Assembly (NCBI GenBank): GCA_028281495.1 | Contig: JANQJU010000008.1 | Span: 62,001 to 126,000, forward strand | DNA: 64,000 nucleotides | Direction of reading: 5' to 3' | DNA from: SAR324 cluster bacterium | GTDB taxonomy: Bacteria; SAR324; NAC60-12 | Shown: in pieces, positions 10,052 to 18,241 of the stretch | Position numbering within the stretch: position 1 is the stretch's first letter | Layout of the letters: the number at the start of each line of letters is the position of its first letter | Notes under the pieces: model-generated | What the model was told of the DNA's origin: nothing | Seen by the model: only the letters and a program-made list of their open reading frames with translations | Database searches by the model: none | Position numbers and translations under genes: made by a program

Positions 10052-10179
10052 TTTGTGCCGGTAAGAAGAAAGAGATTTCAGCTTTATCGTCAAATTTCCT
10101 GTTGCTACAATTTGGATAATTCTGCGTCAACATTTTTGTCATGAGATGTTCTATGCCTGTCGCTTAAGAGCACGCTTTT

Positions 10180-11133
10180 GTGAAGCAATATATGAAAAAT
10201 ACACTGACACAACCTCCCCCCAAGCGCCCAAAAATTTTAGCTGTCGTTGGTCCAACCGCCAGTGGCAAAAGTGCATTAGCACTCTCGCTAGCCCAGTCTT
10301 TGTCAGGGGAACTCATTTCAACCGATTCCATGCAGATCTATCGAAAAATGGATATTGGAACAGCCAAGCCTACGTTGGAAGAGCAAGCCTTGATCCCCCA
10401 CCATCAATTGGATTTAATCGAACCCAATGAGCATTACTCAGCAGCCCGCTATTCCAAAGAAGTAGAAGTGCTTATCCAAAAACTTCTGGCCAACGACAAA
10501 GTTCCAATTCTGGTTGGTGGAACTGGGCTATACTACCGTTGTGCACTTTTTGGAATTTGTGAAGTTCCAGAAATTCCTCTTTCTGTGAAACAACAAATCG
10601 ATCACTGGCATCGGATTGGTCTTCACGTCTGTTATGAGAAACTCAAAGAAATCGATCCACGAAGTGCAGAAAGACTTCATGCCAATGATACGACTCGAAT
10701 TTTACGTGCATTGGAAGTGGCCTTAGCGACTGGGAACTCGCTTCAGCAGTTTCAGCAAGCTCAGCCCTTCAACCAACCTAAATATGAAGTAATGACTGTA
10801 GGTTATCAATTTGATCGCCCCAATTTATATAATCGCATCAATAAGCGAACGCTCGCCATGCTCAATGCTGGGTGGATTGAAGAGGTCTGCACACTACGGA
10901 ATGCATTTTCACCTGAACTCAAACCATTACAAGCCATCGGCTATCGGCAAATCAATGAATTTCTAGATCGTCGGCTCACACGAGAAGAAATGATCGACAA
11001 AATTCAGCAGAAAACAAGAAACTATGCCAAACGCCAACTCACGTGGTTCCGCAAAGAGCCAAATATCCAATGGTATCCCCCTGAAGCTCACTCTGAAGTT
11101 ATCGAGGCGAGCAAAGTTTTTCTTGAAAAATAA
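10180..11133 (+). CDS. miaA: tRNA dimethylallyltransferase MiaA
   Basis: Adds the dimethylallyl group to A37 of tRNAs that read codons starting with U. The protein is 317 residues, a normal length. The P-loop GPTASGKS is at residues 24-31, followed by the STDSMQIYR substrate-binding motif, the GGTGLYYR motif, and the C-terminal region RNYAKRQLTWFRKE that contacts tRNA. The start given is GTG at 10180; an ATG at 10192 is an alternative. It is divergent from the phosphopantetheinyl transferase gene and followed after 84 nt by a small hypothetical gene with its own promoter-like sequence. Confidence 0.97.
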   Translation: MKQYMKNTLTQPPPKRPKILAVVGPTASGKSALALSLAQSLSGELISTDSMQIYRKMDIGTAKPTLEEQALIPHHQLDLIEPNEHYSAARYSKEVEVLIQKLLANDKVPILVGGTGLYYRCALFGICEVPEIPLSVKQQIDHWHRIGLHVCYEKLKEIDPRSAERLHANDTTRILRALEVALATGNSLQQFQQAQPFNQPKYEVMTVGYQFDRPNLYNRINKRTLAMLNAGWIEEVCTLRNAFSPELKPLQAIGYRQINEFLDRRLTREEMIDKIQQKTRNYAKRQLTWFRKEPNIQWYPPEAHSEVIEASKVFLEK

Positions 11134-11178
11134 GGTTTAAGAATACTACTATCTTTCCGTTTAATCGCTTAATGGTCT

Positions 11179-11187
11179 TGGTACAAT
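11179..11187 (+). promoter_or_regulatory. Extended -10 promoter element
   Basis: TGG followed by TACAAT (11182-11187), an extended -10 pattern about 30 nt upstream of the GTG start at 11218. No good -35 is visible. A strong GGAAGGAGG ribosome-binding site follows at 11202-11210. Confidence 0.4.
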
Positions 11188-11217
11188 AGACCCAACTGAT
11201 CGGAAGGAGGATCGACC

Positions 11218-11610
11218 GTGCAGCAATATACAATTGACAACAATAATTACTTCATTTTTGATCAGAGTTCAGCTGAACACATGGTGTATTTTTTATGGGG
11301 AAAATTCGATTTTAGAGCGTATCTGCACAAAGTCGAAGAATCCGCAGCTTTGAAAAACAAACAAAAAGCCTGCCGAGACAATGAGGGGGGGTACTATATT
11401 ATTAAGAAACTTCAACACCGGGTGAAAGAGGAATGGTATGATTTCAAGCGAGTGACATCTCACGGATTCACTTTTGAAGAAACCAAATGGGAAAATGGAA
11501 CGAAATTACATTACGCAGAATTTCCAAGGGAGCTGATGGCAATCGCAACCCAAGTGACTGCTAAAGAATTGGGGATGACTCCTTTAACACCACCGCCCTT
11601 GTTTGGATAA
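11218..11610 (+). CDS. Hypothetical protein, 130 residues
   Basis: I do not recognise the family. The start is GTG at 11218, fixed by a strong GGAAGGAGG seven bases upstream. The protein is soluble, with no signal peptide or membrane segment, and rich in aromatic and charged residues (Tyr, Phe, Lys). The C-terminus is Pro-rich (TPLTPPPLFG). It lies downstream of miaA on the same strand and convergent with clpS (34 nt between the stops). Confidence 0.75.
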   Translation: MQQYTIDNNNYFIFDQSSAEHMVYFLWGKFDFRAYLHKVEESAALKNKQKACRDNEGGYYIIKKLQHRVKEEWYDFKRVTSHGFTFEETKWENGTKLHYAEFPRELMAIATQVTAKELGMTPLTPPPLFG

Positions 11611-11643
11611 ACTCAAATCAGCGTTTCCCCAACGCTCTTCCAG

Positions 11644-11958
11644 TTATTCTTCTTCAATACTGCACATCAGAGGATACTGTGCCTTTTCGGCCAATTCATG
11701 AACCTGATTGACTTTGCTCTCTGCCACCTCATAGCTATAAACACCGATAACGCCTGTTCCATGCTGATGAACATAAAGCATGAGGTGGATGGCTTCCGTT
11801 TCACTAAGCCGGAAGACGGACTGCAAAATAGCCACGACAAACTCCATTGGCGTGAAATCGTCATTGTGTAACAACACTTTGTATTGCTTAGGCTCGTCAA
11901 GTTTGGGTTTAGGTTTGATTTTGGGTTTGACCACGGTATCAGTATCTTTACTCATGCC
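11644..11958 (-). CDS. clpS: ATP-dependent Clp protease adaptor ClpS
   Basis: Delivers N-end-rule substrates to the ClpAP-type protease. 104 residues from the ATG at 11958, which has AAGGAAAGG in front; the longer frame starting at 11976 lacks a ribosome-binding site. The core is typical: YKVLLHNDDFTPMEFVVAIL, with the Asn-Asp-Asp of the N-degron pocket, and the HQHGTGVIGVYSYEVAE segment. The N-terminal 25 residues are Lys/Pro-rich. bpt lies 1.6 kb away and clpX-clpP 6-8 kb away. No clpA is in the window. Confidence 0.95.
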   Translation of the reverse strand, partial: GMSKDTDTVVKPKIKPKPKLDEPKQYKVLLHNDDFTPMEFVVAILQSVFRLSETEAIHLMLYVHQHGTGVIGVYSYEVAESKVNQVHELAEKAQYPLMCSIEEE

Positions 11959-12063
11959 TTTCCTTAATTGAGTCATTACAAACTGACTAAAAACAATTTT
12001 TGAAATTTAGCATTTAATCCCAGATGATGCAAAAGGCTAATTGCCTCACTCCAGAGAGGAAAC

Positions 12064-12492
12064 GTGTACTATTTTGCTTACGGCAGCAATCTACACCGAG
12101 TCCAAATGCAACAACGTTGCCCTAATAGCACACCTTTTTTGAACGGAGTTTTGGAGGATCATCAGCTTGAGTGTTTCCACTGGATGGACATCATTGAAAA
12201 ACCAGGAGGCAAGGTTCATGGCGCCGTGTATGTAATCGACACCGACGATTTAAAGAAGTTAGACCAATATGAAGAGTATCCGACCGCCTATGAACGAAAG
12301 CAGGTATCTATTCGAGGAATCGATAAGCGATTATACCAATGTGTCGTCTATTATATGCTTGAAAAGTTACCCCTAGCACCTTGCCCAGAATACGTTGCCA
12401 CGGTCAATCAGGGCTACTTGGATTGGAATCTGCCTTTAAAACAACTGGAAGAGGCTTGGAGTCGTTCCCAGATTCGTGTCTCTGAGGCTTAG
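12064..12492 (+). CDS. Gamma-glutamylcyclotransferase-like (AIG2/GGCT fold) protein
   Basis: 142 residues. The N-terminal YFAYGSNL motif is the substrate-binding loop of the gamma-glutamylcyclotransferase fold. The middle reads GAVYVIDTDDLKKLDQYEEYPTAYER, where the Glu of the LDxxE-type stretch is the usual catalytic acid of the family. Members cleave gamma-glutamyl-amino acids to 5-oxoproline or act on gamma-glutamylamines, so the exact substrate cannot be named. The start is GTG at 12064, preceded by AGAGAGGAAAC. It precedes ftsZ on the same strand by about 106 nt and is divergent from clpS. Confidence 0.82.
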   Translation: MYYFAYGSNLHRVQMQQRCPNSTPFLNGVLEDHQLECFHWMDIIEKPGGKVHGAVYVIDTDDLKKLDQYEEYPTAYERKQVSIRGIDKRLYQCVVYYMLEKLPLAPCPEYVATVNQGYLDWNLPLKQLEEAWSRSQIRVSEA

Positions 12493-12598
12493 AGATGAGC
12501 TTGAACTAGTTTGCTGAATGAGATACAGGAAGGTTCTTTTTTTTGTTGATGTTGGTGAAAACCTCACCCTTCATCCCTAGAGATTTTTGATAGGAAAT

Positions 12599-13579
12599 AT
12601 GATGCAAGAACCGAATAACCCTACTGGCTTCACTGCCGTACAGTCCCAGTTCACGCCAAAAATCACTGTAATTGGAACCGGTGGAGGTGGATGTAATGTG
12701 ATCTCTAAAATGGTGACCACGGGTGTACAGCACGTTGATTTTGTTGCCTGCAATACAGATATGAAGGCATTAAACAATACGAATGCCCCAACTAAAATTG
12801 AATTGGGTAAAGAACTGACACGGGGGCTTGGAGCTGGGGCAAATCCCGAAATTGGAACGAAAGCAGCTCAAGAAAGTTTGGTAGAAATAGAAGCCATGCT
12901 CGAAGGAGTCAACATGACTTTTGTAGCTGCCGGAATGGGTGGAGGTACCGGAACTGGATCTGCTCCCATTATCGCGAAAGCATCAAAAGAACGTAATATA
13001 TTGACGGTCGGCGTGGTTACCATTCCGTTCTCGTTTGAAGGACGAAAACGGATGCGGCTTGCATTAGAAGGAATTGAAAACCTGAGAGCGCATACCGATA
13101 CATTACTTATCATCCCTAACGACAAATTACTGGATGCAACCAGCCAGACTACCAGTTTGCTAGAAGCCTTTCACTTGGTAGATGAAGTTTTAATCAACGC
13201 TATCCAAGGAATCACCGATCTGATTAACAATGTTGGAGTGATCAACGTGGATTTTGCAGATGTCAAAACCATTATGGAAAGTATGGGAACCGCTGTAATC
13301 GGAAAAGGCTCCGCATCTGGAGAAGACCGCATGCTACGAGCAGCACAAAATGCTATCCACAGCCCACTCATGCAAGATACGGACATCCGCGGTGCCAAGG
13401 GAATTTTGGTTCACGTTATTGGAAACAAAGAAATGGGGTTGGTTGAGATCAATGAGGCTGTTGGTGCAATCGAAGAACTAGCGGACGAAGAAGTGAATTT
13501 GATTTTTGGAGCAACAACTCTCGATACAATGAACGATAGCGTGACGGTAACAGTCATTGCAACCGGGATTCCTGCCTGA
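12599..13579 (+). CDS. ftsZ: Cell division GTPase FtsZ lacking the C-terminal linker and tail
   Basis: Polymerising tubulin-like GTPase of the division ring. The GTP-binding features are intact: GTGGGGCN near the N-terminus, the tubulin signature GGGTGTGSAP, and the synergy (T7) loop NVDFADV. The protein stops at VTVIATGIPA, the end of the C-terminal globular domain, giving about 326 residues instead of the usual 370-400 or more. The disordered linker and the conserved C-terminal peptide that binds FtsA/ZipA and ClpX are therefore absent, and no frameshifted tail follows, since bpt starts eight bases later. Starts at 12599 or 12602 (ATGATG) both sit behind TAGGA. It is outside any division/cell-wall cluster. 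It may be a second, specialised FtsZ or a naturally tail-less one. Confidence 0.93.
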   Translation: MMQEPNNPTGFTAVQSQFTPKITVIGTGGGGCNVISKMVTTGVQHVDFVACNTDMKALNNTNAPTKIELGKELTRGLGAGANPEIGTKAAQESLVEIEAMLEGVNMTFVAAGMGGGTGTGSAPIIAKASKERNILTVGVVTIPFSFEGRKRMRLALEGIENLRAHTDTLLIIPNDKLLDATSQTTSLLEAFHLVDEVLINAIQGITDLINNVGVINVDFADVKTIMESMGTAVIGKGSASGEDRMLRAAQNAIHSPLMQDTDIRGAKGILVHVIGNKEMGLVEINEAVGAIEELADEEVNLIFGATTLDTMNDSVTVTVIATGIPA

Positions 13580-13587
13580 TCTCTCTT

Positions 13588-14352
13588 ATGAGTCAATCCG
13601 TTCCTCTCTATAAAACCAACAACGGCCCCTGTCCTTATCGAAAGGAAGGCGTTTGGGAAAGCCTCACATTTCAAGTTAGCTACATTCCTTCAGAACTCTA
13701 TGAAGCTCTACTCAATCAAGGTTTCCGACGTAGCGGGCTTTCAATTTACCATCCAGTATGCCACGGATGCCAACGATGTCTTCCTATCCGAATCGACGTT
13801 TCAGCGTTTCGCCCCAATAAGGGTCAACGAAGAGCCTGGAGAAAAAATCAAGATATTCGTGTCGAACACCGCTCGGTGGAGTTTACGGAGGAAAGCTTCG
13901 AATTGTATCAAAAATATCAAATGGATTGGCATCACGAAACAGAAGCCCCGAATGCATGGGAATATTACCACTTCTTGATTGAGTCTCCCGTTCAAACTGA
14001 AATGATCCATTACTATTGGAAAGAAACCCTTGTTGCAATCGGTTGGGTGGATCTCCTTTCTTCATCAATTAGTTCTGTTTATTTTATCTTCAATCCCAAT
14101 TATGCTGATCGTCGTCTAGGGGTCTATTCTATTCTGTATGAAATTGAATATTGTCGGAAACTTGGGGTTCCATGGCTTTACTTAGGGTTTTGGATCGAAG
14201 ATTCTGAAAAGATGCAATACAAGGCTGAATATCGTCCTTTTGAAATTCTTGTTGAAAATCAATGGCAAATACCCATTCAGACGAAAAACGAAGTGGCAAC
14301 ATCTAAAGCCCAGTGCGAAAACATTTTACAACAGCTAAAGGCAATCCTGTGA
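13588..14352 (+). CDS. bpt: Bacterial aminoacyl-tRNA-protein transferase (Bpt/Ate family)
   Basis: Transfers an amino acid from aminoacyl-tRNA to the N-terminus of proteins, creating N-end-rule degrons read by ClpS. 254 residues, normal length. The N-terminal cysteine motif CPYR and the CHGCQRCLPIRIDV segment are typical of the ATE N domain. The C-terminal half carries the GNAT-like core with YLGFWIEDSEKMQYKAEYRPFE. The start lies eight bases after the ftsZ stop, so the two are very likely cotranscribed. Bpt enzymes usually move Leu onto Asp/Glu N-termini, whereas Ate moves Arg; which applies here cannot be read from the sequence. Confidence 0.92.
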   Translation: MSQSVPLYKTNNGPCPYRKEGVWESLTFQVSYIPSELYEALLNQGFRRSGLSIYHPVCHGCQRCLPIRIDVSAFRPNKGQRRAWRKNQDIRVEHRSVEFTEESFELYQKYQMDWHHETEAPNAWEYYHFLIESPVQTEMIHYYWKETLVAIGWVDLLSSSISSVYFIFNPNYADRRLGVYSILYEIEYCRKLGVPWLYLGFWIEDSEKMQYKAEYRPFEILVENQWQIPIQTKNEVATSKAQCENILQQLKAIL

Positions 14353-14452
14353 TGAATAGCCTAGTTAGACTTTTCTTGACTAGTACCTATATTGTATATA
14401 TGGAAGGTTCGAGTAGGATTGACTCTAAACTTTGCCTTAGGAGAGTGTGAAT

Positions 14453-14797
14453 ATGGAAATTGCACATCGCATTGAAGACAATATCAGCATCCTTTCACTC
14501 AAAGGAGACCTCACTGCAGAGGGAGTGGATCGACTCCAAGAAACGGTACACCCTTTTGTTAGCGATCCCATGATCCGTGGGATTCTTTTGAATTTCGAAA
14601 ATGTGGGATCAATCAGTTCTTCGGGAGTGAGTTTACTGATTTCTATTTATCGAGATCTAGAACCACGAGAAGCAAATTTAGTGGTTTGCCATTTGAATCG
14701 CCGGCATAATTCTTTATTTTATACAATGGGACTAGATAAAGTAATGAGGATTCTGGTTACAGAAGAAGATGCCCTAAAAAGCTTTGATGTCATTTGA
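14453..14797 (+). CDS. STAS-domain protein, paralogue of the one at 7215-7565
   Basis: 114 residues, a single STAS domain. The ATG at 14453 has AGGAGAGTG upstream, and it aligns with the start of the other STAS protein (MEIAHRI against MELSHRI). An in-frame GTG at 14447 lies too close to the AGGAG. The phosphosite region reads S55-S56-S57-G58, where the paralogue has Asp-Ser-Met-Gly. Ser56 is the equivalent phosphosite, and the preceding Asp is replaced by Ser. The gene ends eight bases inside the convergent TerB-like gene. Partner kinase unknown. Confidence 0.83.
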   Translation: MEIAHRIEDNISILSLKGDLTAEGVDRLQETVHPFVSDPMIRGILLNFENVGSISSSGVSLLISIYRDLEPREANLVVCHLNRRHNSLFYTMGLDKVMRILVTEEDALKSFDVI

Positions 14798-15830
14798 TCT
14801 GTTGATGAATTTTCTGAGGAGTGCCACTCGGAATAATACTCATAAAATTTTGAACATTGTCTGTGTGCTCCACCATTCGTGTTAGCAAAAACTCCTGCTT
14901 GTTTACTTGCATCAAATTGTACCCCCACTTAATGATAGAATCAGATGATTCCGTATCGAGTCCGAGATTCACACAGAGTTGCTGAATAAATTCCACGTCA
15001 GAGCGATTGAGTTTTTGGTTTTGAATGATCACGGTAATTAATTGCATGAGAAGCATAGTGGCTACTTGGCGATAAACTTGTAGTACCTTCAACTCAGACG
15101 ACTCATAGTCACCAGAACGTTTTAATTGCTCAGTAATCTGATCTCCTTCTCTCATTTCCTTCAACGTTTTCTGCAAGTACTTCGTTTGAAGTTTGGTTTG
15201 CTCATTCATATCCAACATCTGTTGAGTTACAAATTGGAGTAACCATCTCTGCAAACTTTTAGGCAAATCGTTATCAAAATTGTGATTCTCAATTTGGGCC
15301 ACTTTTTGTGAATCAGCATGCATTGTCAACGCTTCCGATGTGCTAGAACTCAACGAGAATTTAGATGTCTTTTGCAAAATACCCTGTCGATGCTTTTGTA
15401 CTTTCATTAGGTTATGAGCCCATTGCACAATTTTATGAGACACTTGCGGCACAAAACCTAACTTACTAGCATCAGCTTTAAGGCATCGTGCTTTGACAGG
15501 TGTTAAATTGTTATCCGCAATCGCTACCTTTGCCAGGTATAGCAACAGACTGAGCGCAACACTTCGGTGAAGTTTTAAAACTTTTAACACAGGCTTTTCT
15601 AAAGCCACTGTCATAGCAAAAAGCCTTCTAGCCTCTTCTTTGTCATCCAATGATTCCCGTGTTGCCTTTACATACTTGACCTCAAATTCGTCAACGATTC
15701 CGTCAATCACAGCCATTCCTACGACGGCTTGCGCTAACCATTTTCTAGGCTCTCGAGGCAAAGATTGGAGAAACACAGTATCCATTGGCTTTCCTTTAGC
15801 ATAGGCAAAAGCTTCACTCCTCAAACTCAA
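14790..15830 (-). CDS. TerB-like protein with two related halves
   Basis: 346 residues, no signal peptide. The N-terminal half contains VVGMAVIDGIVDEFEVKYV and VAIADNNLTPVKARCLKADA, helical segments like those of TerB/DjlA-type domains, where acidic residues often bind metal. The C-terminal half repeats the pattern: LITVIIQNQKLNRSDVEFIQ is followed by a stretch ending IIKWGYNLMQV, which matches IVQWAHNLMKV of the first half. So the protein appears to be an internal duplication, with a charged linker (about residues 140-210) between the halves. In the second copy the acidic pair is weaker. The start could also be the second Met, 15 residues in. Function unknown; cellular location probably cytoplasmic. 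Confidence 0.65.
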   Translation of the reverse strand: MSLRSEAFAYAKGKPMDTVFLQSLPREPRKWLAQAVVGMAVIDGIVDEFEVKYVKATRESLDDKEEARRLFAMTVALEKPVLKVLKLHRSVALSLLLYLAKVAIADNNLTPVKARCLKADASKLGFVPQVSHKIVQWAHNLMKVQKHRQGILQKTSKFSLSSSTSEALTMHADSQKVAQIENHNFDNDLPKSLQRWLLQFVTQQMLDMNEQTKLQTKYLQKTLKEMREGDQITEQLKRSGDYESSELKVLQVYRQVATMLLMQLITVIIQNQKLNRSDVEFIQQLCVNLGLDTESSDSIIKWGYNLMQVNKQEFLLTRMVEHTDNVQNFMSIIPSGTPQKIHQQIK

Positions 15831-15922
15831 AACTTGCTATGTGAGAAGCAACGGTACCATACCAACTTAGTTGTTTTTTTCAAAGAAATTGGATTCGTTT
15901 TAGTCGAGTGGAAAGCAGTAGA

Positions 15923-17161
15923 TTAAGCCGTACGGCAGGGTTTCCGAGCAAGATTAAGTTGGCTGACCTTATCGACAAAAGGTAGGGTAATTAAGGTATT
16001 CGGTTTCGCATGTTGAATCGGTTTTCTGTGAACATCTTTCATATTTTTAGTAGAGAGGTAAAGTGTTTCTCCTTCAAAGGTGAGCACTTCTAAAACACAT
16101 TGATCATCGAACCCGTTTTGGACCAGTAAAGTGACAAATTCAGAAGGATGCACTTCTACAACTGTGCCTGCAATTTCATAGTTTGAATTATGTTTACCCA
16201 TGCGATCAGAATGGAGATAAATACTATCTGCTCCAGCAGGCATAGATAATGAAGCTTGAGTGTAAAGCCTGTGGGGAATTTTGCCCAACCGGTCGGTCAA
16301 GCCGGAAATTTCAGAAGTTGATAAGCTCCCTTGCTCTGCTAACACCCCTAAAGCCTTTGCATAAGCTTGCACCGTTGTTGCAACATAAAGGTTGCTTTTC
16401 ATACGGCCTTCAATTTTGATGCTATCAATTTTGGAATCAACAAACTTTGGCAAGATCTCCATCCCTTGGAGGTCTTTAGAACTCATGAAGCTGACCATTT
16501 CGTTCTCAGGGGTTTCTCCACGCTCTCTTTGATCTCGGTTTTCCCATACGTTGTAGGAAAACCGGCAGCTCTGAGCACATCCACCCCGATTGCTATCCCT
16601 AGCAAGCGTATAATTAGAAATAGTGCAATTGCCCGAATATGCCATGCACATCGAACCATGAACGAACAGCTCCACTTCGATATCAACTTCTTTACGAATC
16701 AGAGCCGCTTGATCCACGGAAACTTCTCTTCCTAAAATTAGGCGACGTACCCCTAGATTCTTCCAAAGAGCGGCCGAATATCGATTAAGACAGGAAGCTT
16801 GAGTCGATAAATGAATGGGTAGATTCGAATGCTTTTGTACGACATCGATAACACCCAGATCTGATGCAATGACGGCATCGATTCCACACTCTTGCAAAAA
16901 CTGAACATATGCCGGCAAGCTCTTTAGCTCGGAATCGTGTAGAAAAGCGTTTAACGTTGCGTACACCTTAGCATCGTGTTTATGCGCGAAAGTAACTCCC
17001 TCTTCCAGCTCTGGACGGGAAAAGTTTTCAGAACCAGCCCTTAAGCTAAATTGCTGGCCTGCAACATACACAGCATCGGCCCCGTACAGGATAGCAATTT
17101 TCAGTTTTTCCAGATTTCCCGCAGGTGCAAGTAGTTCTGGGACGCGAAACTTCGATGTCAT
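15923..17161 (-). CDS. U32 family protein, TrhP-like (tRNA 5-hydroxyuridine formation)
   Basis: 412 residues. The start, VPELLAPAGNLEKLKIAILYGADAVY, and the downstream ELFVHGSMCMAYSGNC and RGGCAQSC segments are diagnostic of the U32 family, annotated historically as collagenase-like peptidases. The four clustered Cys are the probable Fe-S ligands known for the TrhP/RlhA branch, which makes 5-hydroxyuridine in tRNA or hydroxycytidine in rRNA from prephenate. The length is closer to TrhP (YegQ, about 450) than to the long RlhA. It starts five bases after the PfkB kinase gene, so it belongs to the same transcript. Which RNA it modifies is not decided by the sequence. Confidence 0.8.
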   Translation of the reverse strand: MTSKFRVPELLAPAGNLEKLKIAILYGADAVYVAGQQFSLRAGSENFSRPELEEGVTFAHKHDAKVYATLNAFLHDSELKSLPAYVQFLQECGIDAVIASDLGVIDVVQKHSNLPIHLSTQASCLNRYSAALWKNLGVRRLILGREVSVDQAALIRKEVDIEVELFVHGSMCMAYSGNCTISNYTLARDSNRGGCAQSCRFSYNVWENRDQRERGETPENEMVSFMSSKDLQGMEILPKFVDSKIDSIKIEGRMKSNLYVATTVQAYAKALGVLAEQGSLSTSEISGLTDRLGKIPHRLYTQASLSMPAGADSIYLHSDRMGKHNSNYEIAGTVVEVHPSEFVTLLVQNGFDDQCVLEVLTFEGETLYLSTKNMKDVHRKPIQHAKPNTLITLPFVDKVSQLNLARKPCRTA

Positions 17162-17166
17162 GATTC

Positions 17167-18159
17167 TTAAGAAGATAAAAATGCAACAAGTTCTGTTTTT
17201 AAATCACCACGATATTGGGCTCCAATATGCTCGATAATCCTTGCAGCCACAAAAGCAGCAATGCGGCCACTTTCTAGATACGATTTTTCTTGGGTGATAC
17301 CATATAGAAAGCCAGCAGCAAAAGCGTCGCCAGCTCCTGTGGTATCAACCGCTTCAGCTGATACTGGATCGATATACGCTACTTCTCCTTGATGATTAAT
17401 AAGTGCTCCGCTTGGACCTAAGGTCATAGCGACTGTTTCTACCTCAGCCCCAATTTGTTGTATTGCCTTTTGAGAAATCGTGGTGCCCGTAAGAGCATAA
17501 GCTTCTTCTCGATTGCAAAAAACGAGATCCACTCGTTCTTTGATTAACTTCTTAAAATCGCCCAAGTGGCGTTCAACACAAAATGGATCTGACAGCGTCA
17601 GGGCAATTTTAACACCAGCCTTTTCAGCTAAATCGCAAGCATGTAATACTGCCTCTTTGAGGTGAGGAGCATCCCACAAATACCCTTCTACATAGATATA
17701 CTTGGCAGTTGCCAAGACTTCAGCAGCCACATCTGTGGTACGAAATTCCTGAGACATGCCCAAGTGGGTATTCATAGTACGTGAGGCATCCCCGCAAACT
17801 AGAATCACGCTGGTTCCGGTTGCTCCTTCGCCAGCACTCATACAGGCGGTGACATTAGCGATCTCCATTTTTTCTTTGTAAATTTTCCCGTGCTCATCTT
17901 TACCGATTTTTCCATTGAAAGCGACCTTGCCACCTAAACGGCTGATTGAAATCATGGAGTTTGCGCAAGATCCACCAGAATCCATCGCCACCCCCAGGTT
18001 TTCCACAGCGAGCTGTTCCAAAAGCTCTTTTTGTCTGAGCAAATCCACCAAATACATCCGGTCTTTTTCCAGACCATTTTGTTCTAAAAAGTTATCAGGA
18101 ATATGGGCGAGCAAATCCACTAATGGACTGCCAATACCAAACACATCTATCGTTTTCAT
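17167..18159 (-). CDS. PfkB-family kinase, adenosine kinase-like
   Basis: 330 residues with both PfkB signatures: GGSCANSMISISRLGGKVAFNGKIG in the N-terminal half, and DTTGAGDAFAAGFLYG near the C-terminus, with the GAGD anion hole and catalytic Asp. The N-terminal VFGIGSPLVDLLAHI and the overall layout are nearest to the adenosine kinase/ribokinase group, which phosphorylate a sugar or nucleoside hydroxyl with ATP. It lies between clpX (82 nt, with a hairpin in the gap) and the U32 gene (5 nt). Substrate is uncertain. Confidence 0.85.
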   Translation of the reverse strand: MKTIDVFGIGSPLVDLLAHIPDNFLEQNGLEKDRMYLVDLLRQKELLEQLAVENLGVAMDSGGSCANSMISISRLGGKVAFNGKIGKDEHGKIYKEKMEIANVTACMSAGEGATGTSVILVCGDASRTMNTHLGMSQEFRTTDVAAEVLATAKYIYVEGYLWDAPHLKEAVLHACDLAEKAGVKIALTLSDPFCVERHLGDFKKLIKERVDLVFCNREEAYALTGTTISQKAIQQIGAEVETVAMTLGPSGALINHQGEVAYIDPVSAEAVDTTGAGDAFAAGFLYGITQEKSYLESGRIAAFVAARIIEHIGAQYRGDLKTELVAFLSS

Positions 18160-18218
18160 AGGAGTTATTTATTGAAGGTCAAAAAATTGAGGAATGAGAA
18201 AGAAATATGTGGAAGGAA

Positions 18219-18240
18219 CCCCAATGCAAGGGCATTGAGG
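18219..18240 (-). terminator. Hairpin directly after clpX
   Basis: A nine-base-pair stem (arms 18219-18227 and 18232-18240, one G-T pair) closes a four-base loop, immediately after the clpX stop. On the minus strand it is followed by TTCCTTCC, a poor U-tract. It may reduce read-through into the PfkB kinase gene or protect the clpX mRNA end. Confidence 0.5.
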
Positions 18241-18241
18241 T

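Noticed and set aside
14404..14420. GGTTCGAGTAGG, like a tRNA T-arm
   Set aside because: No matching acceptor stem, anticodon arm or D arm around it.
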